Shown: one piece after another, positions 41,565 through 49,872 of the stretch
How the letters are laid out: every line of letters begins with the position of its first letter
How positions within the stretch are numbered: the stretch's first letter is position 1
NCBI RefSeq assembly: GCF_030317115.1
Contig: NZ_JASZYF010000001.1
Location: forward strand, 248,001 to 312,000
From: Variovorax gracilis
GTDB lineage: Bacteria; Pseudomonadota; Gammaproteobacteria; Burkholderiales; Burkholderiaceae_C
DNA: 64,000 nt
Direction: 5' to 3'
Made by a program: the position numbers and the translations under genes
The notes under the pieces: model-generated
What the model saw: the letters and a program-made list of their open reading frames with translations, nothing else
Told to the model about the DNA's origin: nothing
Databases searched by the model: none

Positions 41565-42383
41565 ATGGACGGATCTGCTTCGGACACCCTCTTCGCCGGC
41601 TCGATCCCCGAGCTCTACGACAACTCCCTCGTGCCGCTGATCTTCGAACCCTATGCCGAAGATCTCGCGAAACGCGCGGTCGCGCTCGCACCGTCACGCG
41701 TCCTGGAGACCGCCGCCGGCACCGGCGTGGTCACCCGCGCCCTGGCCCGCGCCTTGCCCGCCCATGTGGAGCTGGTGGCGACCGACCTGAACCAGCCCAT
41801 GCTCGATCGCGCCGCGGCCGTCGGTACGCAGCGCCCGGTCACGTGGCAGCAGGCCGACGCCCTGCAATTGCCCTATGCCGACGCAAGCTTCGACCTCGTC
41901 GTCTGCCAGTTCGGAGTGATGTTCTTTCCGGACAAGGTGCGTGCCTTTTCCGAGGCCCGGCGCGTGCTGCGTCCCGGAGGCACCCTGTTGTTCAACGTGT
42001 GGGACTGCATCGAGGAGAACGAGTTCGCCGATGTCGTCACGCAGGCGCTCGGGGCGCTGTTTCCCGACGACCCGCCCCTTTTCATGGCCCGAACGCCCCA
42101 CGGCTATTCCGACCGGATCGCGATCTCGCGCGACCTCGCAGGCGCGGGGTTCGCCGTCATACCCGCCTTCGAGACGATAGCGGCGCGAAGCCGCGCGGCG
42201 TCGGCGCGCGATGCGGCCACCGCCTATTGCCAGGGGACACCGCTGCGCAACGAGATCAAGGCTCGCGCGGGCGCCGACCTGCTTGCGGCGACGTCGGCAT
42301 GCGCGGAAGCCATCGCCCAGCGATTCGGCGCCGGGCCGGTCGATGGAAAGATCCAGGCTCACATCGTCACGGTCGCGTACTGA
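41565..42383 (+). CDS. Class I SAM-dependent methyltransferase
   Basis: 272 residues. The SAM-binding core is plain: RVLETAAGTGVVTRALAR (motif I, about 46-63), ELVATDLNQPMLDRA (motif II), WQQADALQLPYADASFDLVV (motif III) and EARRVLRPGGTLLFNVWD (post-motif). This is the ubiquinone/menaquinone methyltransferase-like group, but many members methylate unrelated small molecules. I chose the ATG with AAAGGA 8 bp before it; an ATG 13 codons upstream has no such site. The 3' end overlaps the convergent LysR gene by 17 bp. Confidence 0.88.
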   Translation: MDGSASDTLFAGSIPELYDNSLVPLIFEPYAEDLAKRAVALAPSRVLETAAGTGVVTRALARALPAHVELVATDLNQPMLDRAAAVGTQRPVTWQQADALQLPYADASFDLVVCQFGVMFFPDKVRAFSEARRVLRPGGTLLFNVWDCIEENEFADVVTQALGALFPDDPPLFMARTPHGYSDRIAISRDLAGAGFAVIPAFETIAARSRAASARDAATAYCQGTPLRNEIKARAGADLLAATSACAEAIAQRFGAGPVDGKIQAHIVTVAY

Positions 42384-43272
42384 CAGGCGCCTGCGCAAGA
42401 AGGTGCTCCAGCATGCGGCGTGCATTCAACGGCAGCGCATCGACTTCGCGCACACAGGCCAGCAGGCAGCGCGCAGCCCACGCCTCCGCGATGGCGATGC
42501 GGCGGAAGTGCATCAACGAAGGTGATCGGTCCGCCGCCGCTCGCGGCACGATGCCCACGCCGATCCCCTGTCCGACCATGCGGCATACGGCTTCGAAGCT
42601 GCTCACGCGCACGCGATAGTTCAGCCTCTTTCCCAGCCGCCTGGCATGGAGCGCGACATGCTCCTGCAGCGGGCTTCCCTCCGCCAGCCCGATGAACCGG
42701 CCATCGACCACTTCGGCCAGTGCGACCCTTCGCCTGCGCGCCAGTGCATGGCCGCGCGGCACGATGAGCACAAGGTCGTCGCGTCGAAAGACAAAGCCCT
42801 GCAGGCCCTCGACGTCGACCGCGTCCGACACGATGCCGATGTCGCACAGCCCTGCGCGAACGGCATCGACGATGTCGGTGCTGCCCTGCTCTTCCAACTC
42901 CACCGACACGCGCGGATGCTGCGCCAGGAAGGAGCCGAGCGCCTCGGGCAGATGCTCCGTCATTGCAGAGGTGTTGCACAGCAGGCGGACGTGGCCCTGC
43001 AGGCCGCCGCCGTATTCGCCCAGTTCGCCGCGCAGGCGCTCCATCTGCTCCAGCACGAGCCGCGCGTGATGAACCAGCGTGTGCCCGGCCTCGGTCGGCC
43101 GCACGCCCTGCCTGGAGCGCAACAGCAGCGGCGTGCCGAGGTCGCCCTCCATGCCGAGCACGCGCTGGCTGGCCGATGCCAGGGTCATGTGCGTCTGCGC
43201 AGCGCCGTTGGTGATGGTGCCGGCATCGACGATGTGCACGAACAGCCGCAGATCGGTGAGGTCGAATCGCAT
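42367..43272 (-). CDS. LysR family transcriptional regulator
   Basis: 301 residues: DLTDLRLFVHIVDAGTITNGA, then HMTLASASQRVLGMEGDLG forms the winged HTH; the effector domain runs from about 90 (GHVRLLCNTSAMTEHLPEAL). It is divergent from a TSUP-type transporter gene, with about 97 bp between them, and probably controls it. The arrangement of LysR next to a TauE/SafE-like permease is common in this order. Confidence 0.92.
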   Translation of the reverse strand: MRFDLTDLRLFVHIVDAGTITNGAAQTHMTLASASQRVLGMEGDLGTPLLLRSRQGVRPTEAGHTLVHHARLVLEQMERLRGELGEYGGGLQGHVRLLCNTSAMTEHLPEALGSFLAQHPRVSVELEEQGSTDIVDAVRAGLCDIGIVSDAVDVEGLQGFVFRRDDLVLIVPRGHALARRRRVALAEVVDGRFIGLAEGSPLQEHVALHARRLGKRLNYRVRVSSFEAVCRMVGQGIGVGIVPRAAADRSPSLMHFRRIAIAEAWAARCLLACVREVDALPLNARRMLEHLLAQAPVSTRP

Positions 43273-43369
43273 GGCGACGACAGTAGCACGGCATCCTCAG
43301 GCTGGGACTGAGGCAAGGTACGCGACTTCCGCATTTTCGGACGTCGGCCTTTTCGCGAAACTGGGGCCC

Positions 43370-44146
43370 ATGTCGAATACGGAGCTTGTCGCATTCTCGG
43401 GTCAAGGCATCGCGGTATGGGCCTTCGTCGCCGCAGTCTTCACGCTGGCGGGCACCGTCAAGGGCGTCATCGGCCTGGGGCTTCCCACGCTGTCGATGGC
43501 GCTGCTGGCGGTGTGGATGCCGCCCGCCGCTGCGGCTGCACTGCTGATCGTGCCCTCCCTCGTGACGAACGTCTGGCAGTTGCAGCCCTGGGCGACGCTG
43601 CGGCGGCTCACGCGCCGCCTCGGGCTCATGCAGGCCGGCATCGTCGCCGGCACGCTCGTGGGGGCGTGGTGCCTTGGCGCGCCCGCAGGCGCGGAGGCCT
43701 CGGTCGCGCTGGGCGTGTGCTTGATCTGCTATGCGACCTGGGGGCTGCTGGGACGGCCCCTCAAGATTCCAGCGTCGCATGAACGGTGGCTCGGCCCGCT
43801 CGCAGGCCTCGTGACGGGAGGCATCACCGCAGTGACCGGCGTGTTCGTGCTGCCCGCCGTGGTCTACCTGCAGTCGCTGGAGCTGTCGCGCGATGAATTG
43901 ATCCAGGCGATGGGTCTTTCATTCACCACCTCGACCGTCGCCTTGGGCCTTGCCCTGGCCGGGCAGGACAGCTATTCAACGCCCCTGCTCGGCGCTTCTC
44001 TCGTCATGCTGGTCCCCGCGATCGCCGGGATGGCGCTCGGCCAGTGGGTGCGGATGCGGCTTCCGGTGCCTGTCTTCAGGCACTTCTTCTTCGCCGGCCT
44101 GGCGCTGCTGGGCGCCTACATGGTGCTGCGCGAACTCCGCCTCTGA
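43370..44146 (+). CDS. TSUP family transporter (TauE/SafE type)
   Basis: 258 residues, nearly all hydrophobic, with about eight membrane helices. FTLAGTVKGVIGLGLPTLSM in the first helices is the hallmark GxxxGxGGG-like segment of the sulfite exporter TauE/SafE family, repeated in the second half as TGGITAVTGVFVLPAVVYL. Family members export sulfite, sulfoacetate or related organic anions. The start ATG is that of MSNTEL. A divergent LysR gene is the likely regulator. The substrate cannot be told. Confidence 0.88.
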   Translation: MSNTELVAFSGQGIAVWAFVAAVFTLAGTVKGVIGLGLPTLSMALLAVWMPPAAAAALLIVPSLVTNVWQLQPWATLRRLTRRLGLMQAGIVAGTLVGAWCLGAPAGAEASVALGVCLICYATWGLLGRPLKIPASHERWLGPLAGLVTGGITAVTGVFVLPAVVYLQSLELSRDELIQAMGLSFTTSTVALGLALAGQDSYSTPLLGASLVMLVPAIAGMALGQWVRMRLPVPVFRHFFFAGLALLGAYMVLRELRL

Positions 44147-44158
44147 AGCGTCGGCGCC

Positions 44159-44869
44159 TCACTGCTCGTCGCGCTGATCCCGTTCCCGGCTCGCTGAAGC
44201 ATCGGCTGATTCAAGGTAAAGCGCCGGGTCGACCGCATTGCCGTTCTTGCGCAACTCGAAATGCAGCTTGACGCGGCTGGCCTCCGTGTCGCCCATGCGG
44301 GCAATCACCTGGCCCCGCTTGACGGATTGCCCTTCCTTCACAAGCAACTGGCTGTTGTGCGCGTAGGCGGTCACATAGGCTGAATCGTGCTTGATCATGA
44401 CGAGTTGTCCATAACCGCGCGGTCCGACTGCCGAATAGACGACCTTGCCGTCGCGCGCGGCGCGCACGGGATCGCCCTTCGATCCAGCGAAGTCCACGCC
44501 CTTGTTGCCGCGTCCGTCGAAGCGTGCGATGACCGCCCCGCCCGCAGGCCGGAGGAAGGTGCGATCCGCCTTTGACACTGCTGTCGGCTGAGGCTCGGCT
44601 GGCTTGGCGCGGGAGTCGCTCTTTGCGGATTTCTTCGTTGTCGAGGCCTTCGTCGCGGTCTTCGGTTCGACCGGTGTGCCTGCCTTCGATGAAGCCGGCG
44701 TCGACGCCTTGGACGGGCCGGACGACGCCGGAGCCGGCTGGGTCGCGCAACCGACGAGCGCGATGGTCAGTGCACAGCAGGCAAGGCCCAGCGTTGCATG
44801 GCGAATGGGATGCGAGCCGGACGGCTGCCGATGCATGGATTCGGATGTTTTGGGTCGATGAAAACGCAT
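44159..44869 (-). CDS. NlpD/EnvC-like lipoprotein with degenerate LytM (M23) domain
   Basis: 236 residues. Signal peptide with lipobox TIALVGC-A, a Ser/Thr/Lys/Pro-rich linker and a C-terminal LytM domain (about 110-220): RGNKGVDFAGSKGDPVRAA, YGQLVMIKHDSAYVTAYAH and KLHFELRKNGNAVDPALYL. The metal His before GVD is Asn and the first His of the final HxH is Lys, so it should not cleave peptidoglycan itself but, as with NlpD and EnvC, activate amidases during division. It lacks the LysM domain of NlpD. Ends 12 bp from the convergent TSUP gene. Confidence 0.85.
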   Translation of the reverse strand: MRFHRPKTSESMHRQPSGSHPIRHATLGLACCALTIALVGCATQPAPASSGPSKASTPASSKAGTPVEPKTATKASTTKKSAKSDSRAKPAEPQPTAVSKADRTFLRPAGGAVIARFDGRGNKGVDFAGSKGDPVRAARDGKVVYSAVGPRGYGQLVMIKHDSAYVTAYAHNSQLLVKEGQSVKRGQVIARMGDTEASRVKLHFELRKNGNAVDPALYLESADASASRERDQRDEQ

Positions 44870-44905
44870 GCCTCGACTGTATGCGGTCGCGCTCCCCCCG
44901 CACGC

Positions 44906-45769
44906 CTACTCGTACTTCCGGCCCGTGCGCATCAGCTCCGGCGTGCCGATGACCTCGTTCAGCGCGTCGAAGTCGAGCATCTGCGATCGCCACGGCTGCG
45001 TGGTGCGGTGCCGGTGAAGACTAGCGTAGTAGCCCTGCAGCGTGTGCACCACCGCGCGTGCGGTGCCGCCCGGGAAGATGGCGATTCGGAAGCCGTGGGC
45101 CTGCAACGCATCGGCGTCCTGTACCGGTGTCTTGCCGCCCTCGACCATGTTCGCGAGCAAGGGCACGCGGTGCGCGAAGCGGCGGCACGCCGCGTCCATC
45201 TGCTCGGGCGAACGCAGGGCCTCGATGAACAGCGCGTCCACGCCGCAGTCCAGATAGGCCTCCGCCCGGTCGAGCGCGGCATCGAGCCCTTCGACCGCGA
45301 CGGCGTCTGTGCGCGCGAGGATCAGCGTTTCGTGCGACGTGCGCGCGTCCAGTGCGGCCTTGAGCTTGCCGACCATCTCGCGCCCCGGCACCACCGCCTT
45401 GCCGTCGAGGTGGCCGCATCGCTTGGGAAAGGTCTGGTCCTCGATCTGCACCATCGCCGCGCCGGCGCGCTCCAGGCCGCGCACAGTGCGCTGCGTGTTC
45501 AGCGCGTTGCCGAAGCCGGTGTCGGCATCGACGATCACCGGCAGGCTCACGCGCTCGGTGATGCGTGCGAGGGTGTCGGCCACTTCAGAGAAGGTGGTCA
45601 GGCCGATGTCCGACCGACCGAGGCGCGTGTACGCGATCGAAGCGCCGGACAGGTACAGCGCTTCGAATCCGGCCTGTTCGGCCACCAGCGCGCTCAGCGC
45701 GTCATAGACGCCCGGCGCCAGCACGATGTCGGTCGACGACAGGCGGGCCGTCAAAGTCTCATTGGGCAT
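44906..45769 (-). CDS. Isocitrate lyase/PEP mutase superfamily C-C lyase
   Basis: 287-residue TIM barrel of the ICL/PEPM superfamily. VDADTGFGNALN is the Mg-binding strand and FPKRCGHLDGK (Cys118) is the lyase-type catalytic loop; mutases lack this Cys. EALRSPEQ and NMVEGGKTP follow as usual. Known members of this length cleave methylisocitrate, 2,3-dimethylmalate, oxaloacetate or related 2-hydroxy acids, releasing pyruvate, succinate or similar. It is the last gene of the fourteen-gene operon and overlaps the flavoprotein gene by 11 bp. With the LeuCD-type hydratase in the same operon it would form a hydrate-then-cleave step pair. Confidence 0.9.
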   Translation of the reverse strand: MPNETLTARLSSTDIVLAPGVYDALSALVAEQAGFEALYLSGASIAYTRLGRSDIGLTTFSEVADTLARITERVSLPVIVDADTGFGNALNTQRTVRGLERAGAAMVQIEDQTFPKRCGHLDGKAVVPGREMVGKLKAALDARTSHETLILARTDAVAVEGLDAALDRAEAYLDCGVDALFIEALRSPEQMDAACRRFAHRVPLLANMVEGGKTPVQDADALQAHGFRIAIFPGGTARAVVHTLQGYYASLHRHRTTQPWRSQMLDFDALNEVIGTPELMRTGRKYE

Positions 45770-47201
45770 GGGGTGCCTTCATCGGATGGATCAGTGCGGC
45801 CGCCGTGCGGGCCGCGATGTAGCCGCCGGCCACCGCGCTCAACAGCCCGTTGCCCGAGAGATAGCCCCACACGGCATTGCCCGACACGCCGCCTGCCGCG
45901 CCACCGGCCGCGAGCAGGTTGGCGAAGGGCTTGCCGTCCTCTCGAAGAACGCGCATGTCGGAGTTGGTGTCGAGCCCGCCCTGCGTGTGGAACAGCGCAC
46001 CCGTGACTTTCACGGCGAAGTACGGCGCATCCAGTCCGCGAGCGAACACGCGTCCATCGGCTTGCCGTGTGCCGTCGCGCAAGCCCTCCAGCGTGCGGCG
46101 CAGCTCCGCCTCTTCGCAACCGATGCACGCGGCCATGTCGGACACCGTGTCGCACTGGCGAAGCGCGCCGGCCGCCTCTGCCTCGCAGAAATCCGGAAAG
46201 CCCCGTGCCAGCGCGAGCAGCGGCGCATCGAACACATTCCACGCGATGCCGCCGGGTTGCGCCAGCACCTGCACGGCCGCCTCGGAGTAGCCCTGCGTCT
46301 CGTCGTGGAAACGCCGCCCTTCGCGGTTGATCTGCACACCGCCTTCCATCATCACGGCCCACGACATCAACGCCCCCTGCGGCGTGACCCAGGAGCCATG
46401 CCCCTGGTAGCCCCCCAGGTCGCGCAGGCGGGCACCCAGCGCCTCGCCCCAGAGGATGGCGCTGCCGTCGTTGCCGACGTGGCCGCCGAAGGCCGCGTCC
46501 GCCATGTCGGGCAACAGCGCACGCACCATCGCTGCGTTGCCCCCGAAGCCGTTGCAGGCCAAAAGCAGCGCATCGCATTCCAGCGTCTCGCGCTGGCCGT
46601 CCGGCCGCTCGTAGTCGATGCCGATCACACGATCCGCGGCGTCGAGCACCAGCGTGTCGACCACCGCCTGCGTCAACACCGGGATGCCCGCGGCCTCCAC
46701 GGCTGCCTGAAGGCTTGCCATCAGGGCCGCACCCGTCTTCGGCGCCAGCGCATGCATGCGGCGGACGCTGTGGCCCGGGTAGAGAAAGCCGTCGAGAAGA
46801 ATCCAATCCAGCCCATGCCGTGCCTGCAGCGTATCGAGCGCCGGCCCGATCGATGCGGCATACGCCGCTGCCAATGCCGGCGGCGCCCGCCCGTGTGCCT
46901 TGGTCTGGATATCGGCGGCGAAGCGCGCGGGGCTGTCGTCGGTCACGCCGTATGCGTGCTGCACGCGCGTGCCCGGTGCGGGGATGAAGCCCGAGGACAG
47001 CGCGGTCGAGCCGCCCGGCACGGCATCGCGTTCAAGCACCACGCACTCGACGCCAGCGTCGTTCAGCATCAGTGCGGCCGTGAGTCCGCACGCGCCGCCG
47101 CCGACGATCGCGACGCCCACGTGCACTTCGGCGTTCACGTGCGATGCCCGGCGGATCCCGCGCCGCAGCCCGTTCGCCTTCAGGGTTGTCGCTTTCGTCA
47201 T
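45759..47201 (-). CDS. Fumarate reductase/succinate dehydrogenase-like flavoprotein
   Basis: 480 residues. The FAD loop is GVAIVGGGACGLTAALML (about 29-46); PGGSTALSSGFIPA is the flavin-binding follow-up and LLLACNGFGGN and GGVQINREGRRFHDE belong to the soluble fumarate reductase/3-ketosteroid dehydrogenase/tricarballylate dehydrogenase group. The C-terminus has GLDTNSDMRV and AAGGAAGGVSGNAV for the adenine end. It should desaturate a succinate-like acid or reduce the enoate. The ATG overlaps the upstream TGA (ATGA), fixing the start. No signal peptide is visible, so cytoplasmic. Confidence 0.88.
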   Translation of the reverse strand: MTKATTLKANGLRRGIRRASHVNAEVHVGVAIVGGGACGLTAALMLNDAGVECVVLERDAVPGGSTALSSGFIPAPGTRVQHAYGVTDDSPARFAADIQTKAHGRAPPALAAAYAASIGPALDTLQARHGLDWILLDGFLYPGHSVRRMHALAPKTGAALMASLQAAVEAAGIPVLTQAVVDTLVLDAADRVIGIDYERPDGQRETLECDALLLACNGFGGNAAMVRALLPDMADAAFGGHVGNDGSAILWGEALGARLRDLGGYQGHGSWVTPQGALMSWAVMMEGGVQINREGRRFHDETQGYSEAAVQVLAQPGGIAWNVFDAPLLALARGFPDFCEAEAAGALRQCDTVSDMAACIGCEEAELRRTLEGLRDGTRQADGRVFARGLDAPYFAVKVTGALFHTQGGLDTNSDMRVLREDGKPFANLLAAGGAAGGVSGNAVWGYLSGNGLLSAVAGGYIAARTAAALIHPMKAPHAQ

Positions 47202-47812
47202 GCCAGCGTCTCGATGAAGTCCTCGCAGTCCGTGACCTCGGCCACGTTCCGCATGTCGGCGAGCGATATCCGATGCCGTTCCTCGCCGAAGGCTGCACAG
47301 CCATCAGCCAGCACCAGCGTGCGGTAGTCGCGCATGTGCGCATCGCGCACCGTGCTGGCGACACCGCCGTTGGTGACGATGCCGCACACGGCTACCGTGT
47401 CGATGCCGGCGCGCCGCAGCACCCAGTCGAGCTGCGTGTTGAAGAAAGCCGAGTACGCGACCTTGCTGACCGCCACGTCGATCAGGCCCGCCAGTTCGTC
47501 GACGTTCGCCTGGCCCCAGCTTCCGGGCGCGAAGTCGCCCTTTGCCAGATAGGGCCGCAGCGCCTTGAGATGCGGCGACACCATCGGCTCGCCGGCCGCG
47601 TCCGGCCACAGCGTGAACTGGCTCGCGACCACCATGCCGCCGGCGCTCTTGAGCGCCCGCGCGACGGCGGCTGCGCGGGACGGCAGCAAGAGCGCGGGCG
47701 GATTGCTGTCGCCGCCGCGGGCATAGGCACCGTCGGAATGGAGAAAGTCGTTCTGCAGGTCGATGATGAGCAACGCCGTCCTGTGGCCCGCGGTGTGCAC
47801 GCTGTTGCTCAT
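47198..47812 (-). CDS. Isochorismatase-fold hydrolase with catalytic Cys replaced by Gly
   Basis: 204 residues of the cysteine hydrolase/isochorismatase family. LLIIDLQNDF carries the catalytic Asp18 and VSKVAYSAFFNTQLDWVL the catalytic Lys117. The nucleophile loop reads VCGIVTNGGVAST: the position normally occupied by Cys in TNVCVxST is Gly150, and the only nearby Cys (143) lies seven residues earlier. It may act on an amide or carbamoyl group by another route, bind without catalysis, or be inactive. ATGA overlaps with both neighbours fix the start and show tight coupling with the hydantoinase genes. Confidence 0.87.
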   Translation of the reverse strand: MSNSVHTAGHRTALLIIDLQNDFLHSDGAYARGGDSNPPALLLPSRAAAVARALKSAGGMVVASQFTLWPDAAGEPMVSPHLKALRPYLAKGDFAPGSWGQANVDELAGLIDVAVSKVAYSAFFNTQLDWVLRRAGIDTVAVCGIVTNGGVASTVRDAHMRDYRTLVLADGCAAFGEERHRISLADMRNVAEVTDCEDFIETLA

Positions 47813-49872
47813 GACAGCCTCACCAGCAAGTTGCCGTGGGGATCGACCTCGGCATGGAAACCCGGCTCCAGCCATACCGTCGTGTCCGCCTGCTCAAGGA
47901 TCGCGGGTCCATCGATCCGCGTCGCGACCGGGAGTTCGAGACGCGCGTAGCGCATCGCTTCATGCCACCGCCGATCGTGGAACACGCGCTGCGTGCCGAG
48001 CGGTGCGATGCTGCCGGCACCTTCGGGCGCGAGCACGGCCAGGTCGAACTTCGGCCGCACGCCGATGCGTGCGTAGCGCAGATTCATGACGCGGATGGGG
48101 ATGCCATCGAGCACCCTTCCGAATGCAGCCGTGTAGCTCGCCTCGAACGCGCTGCGGATGGAATCGCTTGTCAGCGGCGCGCCGTGTGCATTGGGCAGCA
48201 GTACCGGCAAGGTGTGCGTCTGGCCTGCATAGAGCATGTCGAGCGCGACGACTTCGCGCACCTCGTCGAAACGCACCCCCGATGAGTCCAGGCGCTGCTG
48301 GCAACTGGCGGCGAGTTCGTCGATGCGCCGCTGCAGGTCGGCCACGTCGAGATCGGTCAGCGGCCGGTTGAGGGTCTGCACCGCGTCGTGGCGCATGTCG
48401 GCGATCACGCAGCCGAGCGCGGAGGTCACGCCCGGATAGCGCGGAACGATACCCGTCGCCACGCCGACCTCGCGCATCATCGCGCACACATGCAGCGCGC
48501 CGCCGCCGCCGAAGGGCATGTAGGCGAAACGGCGCGGATCGTGGCCGCGCTCGATCGACACGAGGCGGATGGCGCCCGCCATGCGTGCATTGGCGACGGT
48601 CAGGATGGCCTCGGCCGCGGCATGCGCGTCCAGGCCGAGCGGCCGCGCCACGTGTTCCTCGATGGCCTGGCGCGACTTGTCCGCATCCAGCGCGGCGAGC
48701 AGTCCCCCACCCAAGGGCCGGTCGGCGGCGATGCGGCCGAGCAGCACGTTCGCGTCCGTCACGGTGGGCCGCATGTTGCCGCGTCCGTAGCACGCAGGCC
48801 CCGGCACGCTGCCGGCCGATTCGGGCCCGACCTGGAGCATGCCGCTCGCGTCCACCGAGGCGATCGAGCCCCCGCCCGCGCCGATGGTCTCGATCTGGAT
48901 CATCGGCGAACGGATCACCATGCCGAACTCGATCGCGGTCTGCGCTGCCAGTGCGGCCTCGCCATTCGCGACCAGCGACACGTCGAAGGAGGTGCCGCCC
49001 ATGTCACCCGTGATCGCGTTGGGAAAGCCCGCCGCGCGGGCGATGGCCGCGCAAGCGATCACGCCCGCCGCCGGACCCGACAGCGCGGTGCGCACCGGCA
49101 GCTCGCTCGCGGTCTGGCGCGACATCACGCCGCCGTTGCTCTGCACCACCAGCAGCTCGCCGTGGAAGCCCTGCCCGCGCAAGTCGGCTTCGAGCCGCTC
49201 GAGATAGCCACCCACCACGGGCTGCAACGCTGCGTTGAGCGTGGCCGTGGAGCAGCGCTCGAACTCGCGGATCTCGGGCAACACCTCGCTCGCGGACGTG
49301 ACGTGCGTGTTGGGCCAGACCTCGCGCACCGCCGCGACTGCGAGCCGCTCGTTCTCGGCGTTGGCATAGGTGTTGATGAAGAACACGCACAACGCCTCGC
49401 AGCCCGCCGCCAGCAGCGCGCGCGCTTCGGCCCGCACCTGGTCGAGGTCCACCGGCGTGTGCAGCGTGCCGTCGGCCAGGACGCGCTCGTCCACCTCGCG
49501 GCGCAGGTTGCGCGGCACGACCGGGACGAAGCTGCCGCGCAGGCCCCAGGTCTGCGGCCGGTCGCGGCGGCGCATCTCCAACACGTCGCGAAAGCCGCGC
49601 GTAGTGATGATCCCGGTGCGTGCCACCTTGCGTTCGAGCAGCGCGTTGGTACCGACCGTGGTGCCGTGCACGATGGTCGCGATCGCCGCGGCAGAGTCCG
49701 CCACGCGTGCCACGCCGTTCATGAAGCCGCGCGCTTCCTCGCCGCGAGTGGACGGCACCTTGACGATGCGCGCCGTGCCGCTCGCCTCGTCGAGCACGAA
49801 CAGGTCGGTGAAGGTGCCGCCGACGTCGACGCCCACGACAAGGGATTCGAGTGATTGACCAGCGGATGTCAT
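47809..49872 (-). CDS. Hydantoinase/oxoprolinase family subunit A
   Basis: 687 residues. VVGVDVGGTFTDLFVLDE near the N-terminus is the ASKHA phosphate loop of HyuA/5-oxoprolinase; HGTTVGTNALLERK, GDMGGTSFDVSLV and FGGGGALHV follow in the usual order. The family uses ATP to open cyclic amides (hydantoins, 5-oxoproline, caprolactam) or to carboxylate ketones together with subunit B. Length is normal. Joined to the B subunit gene and to the isochorismatase-like gene by ATGA overlaps. The ring substrate is not identified. Confidence 0.93.
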   Translation of the reverse strand: MTSAGQSLESLVVGVDVGGTFTDLFVLDEASGTARIVKVPSTRGEEARGFMNGVARVADSAAAIATIVHGTTVGTNALLERKVARTGIITTRGFRDVLEMRRRDRPQTWGLRGSFVPVVPRNLRREVDERVLADGTLHTPVDLDQVRAEARALLAAGCEALCVFFINTYANAENERLAVAAVREVWPNTHVTSASEVLPEIREFERCSTATLNAALQPVVGGYLERLEADLRGQGFHGELLVVQSNGGVMSRQTASELPVRTALSGPAAGVIACAAIARAAGFPNAITGDMGGTSFDVSLVANGEAALAAQTAIEFGMVIRSPMIQIETIGAGGGSIASVDASGMLQVGPESAGSVPGPACYGRGNMRPTVTDANVLLGRIAADRPLGGGLLAALDADKSRQAIEEHVARPLGLDAHAAAEAILTVANARMAGAIRLVSIERGHDPRRFAYMPFGGGGALHVCAMMREVGVATGIVPRYPGVTSALGCVIADMRHDAVQTLNRPLTDLDVADLQRRIDELAASCQQRLDSSGVRFDEVREVVALDMLYAGQTHTLPVLLPNAHGAPLTSDSIRSAFEASYTAAFGRVLDGIPIRVMNLRYARIGVRPKFDLAVLAPEGAGSIAPLGTQRVFHDRRWHEAMRYARLELPVATRIDGPAILEQADTTVWLEPGFHAEVDPHGNLLVRLS

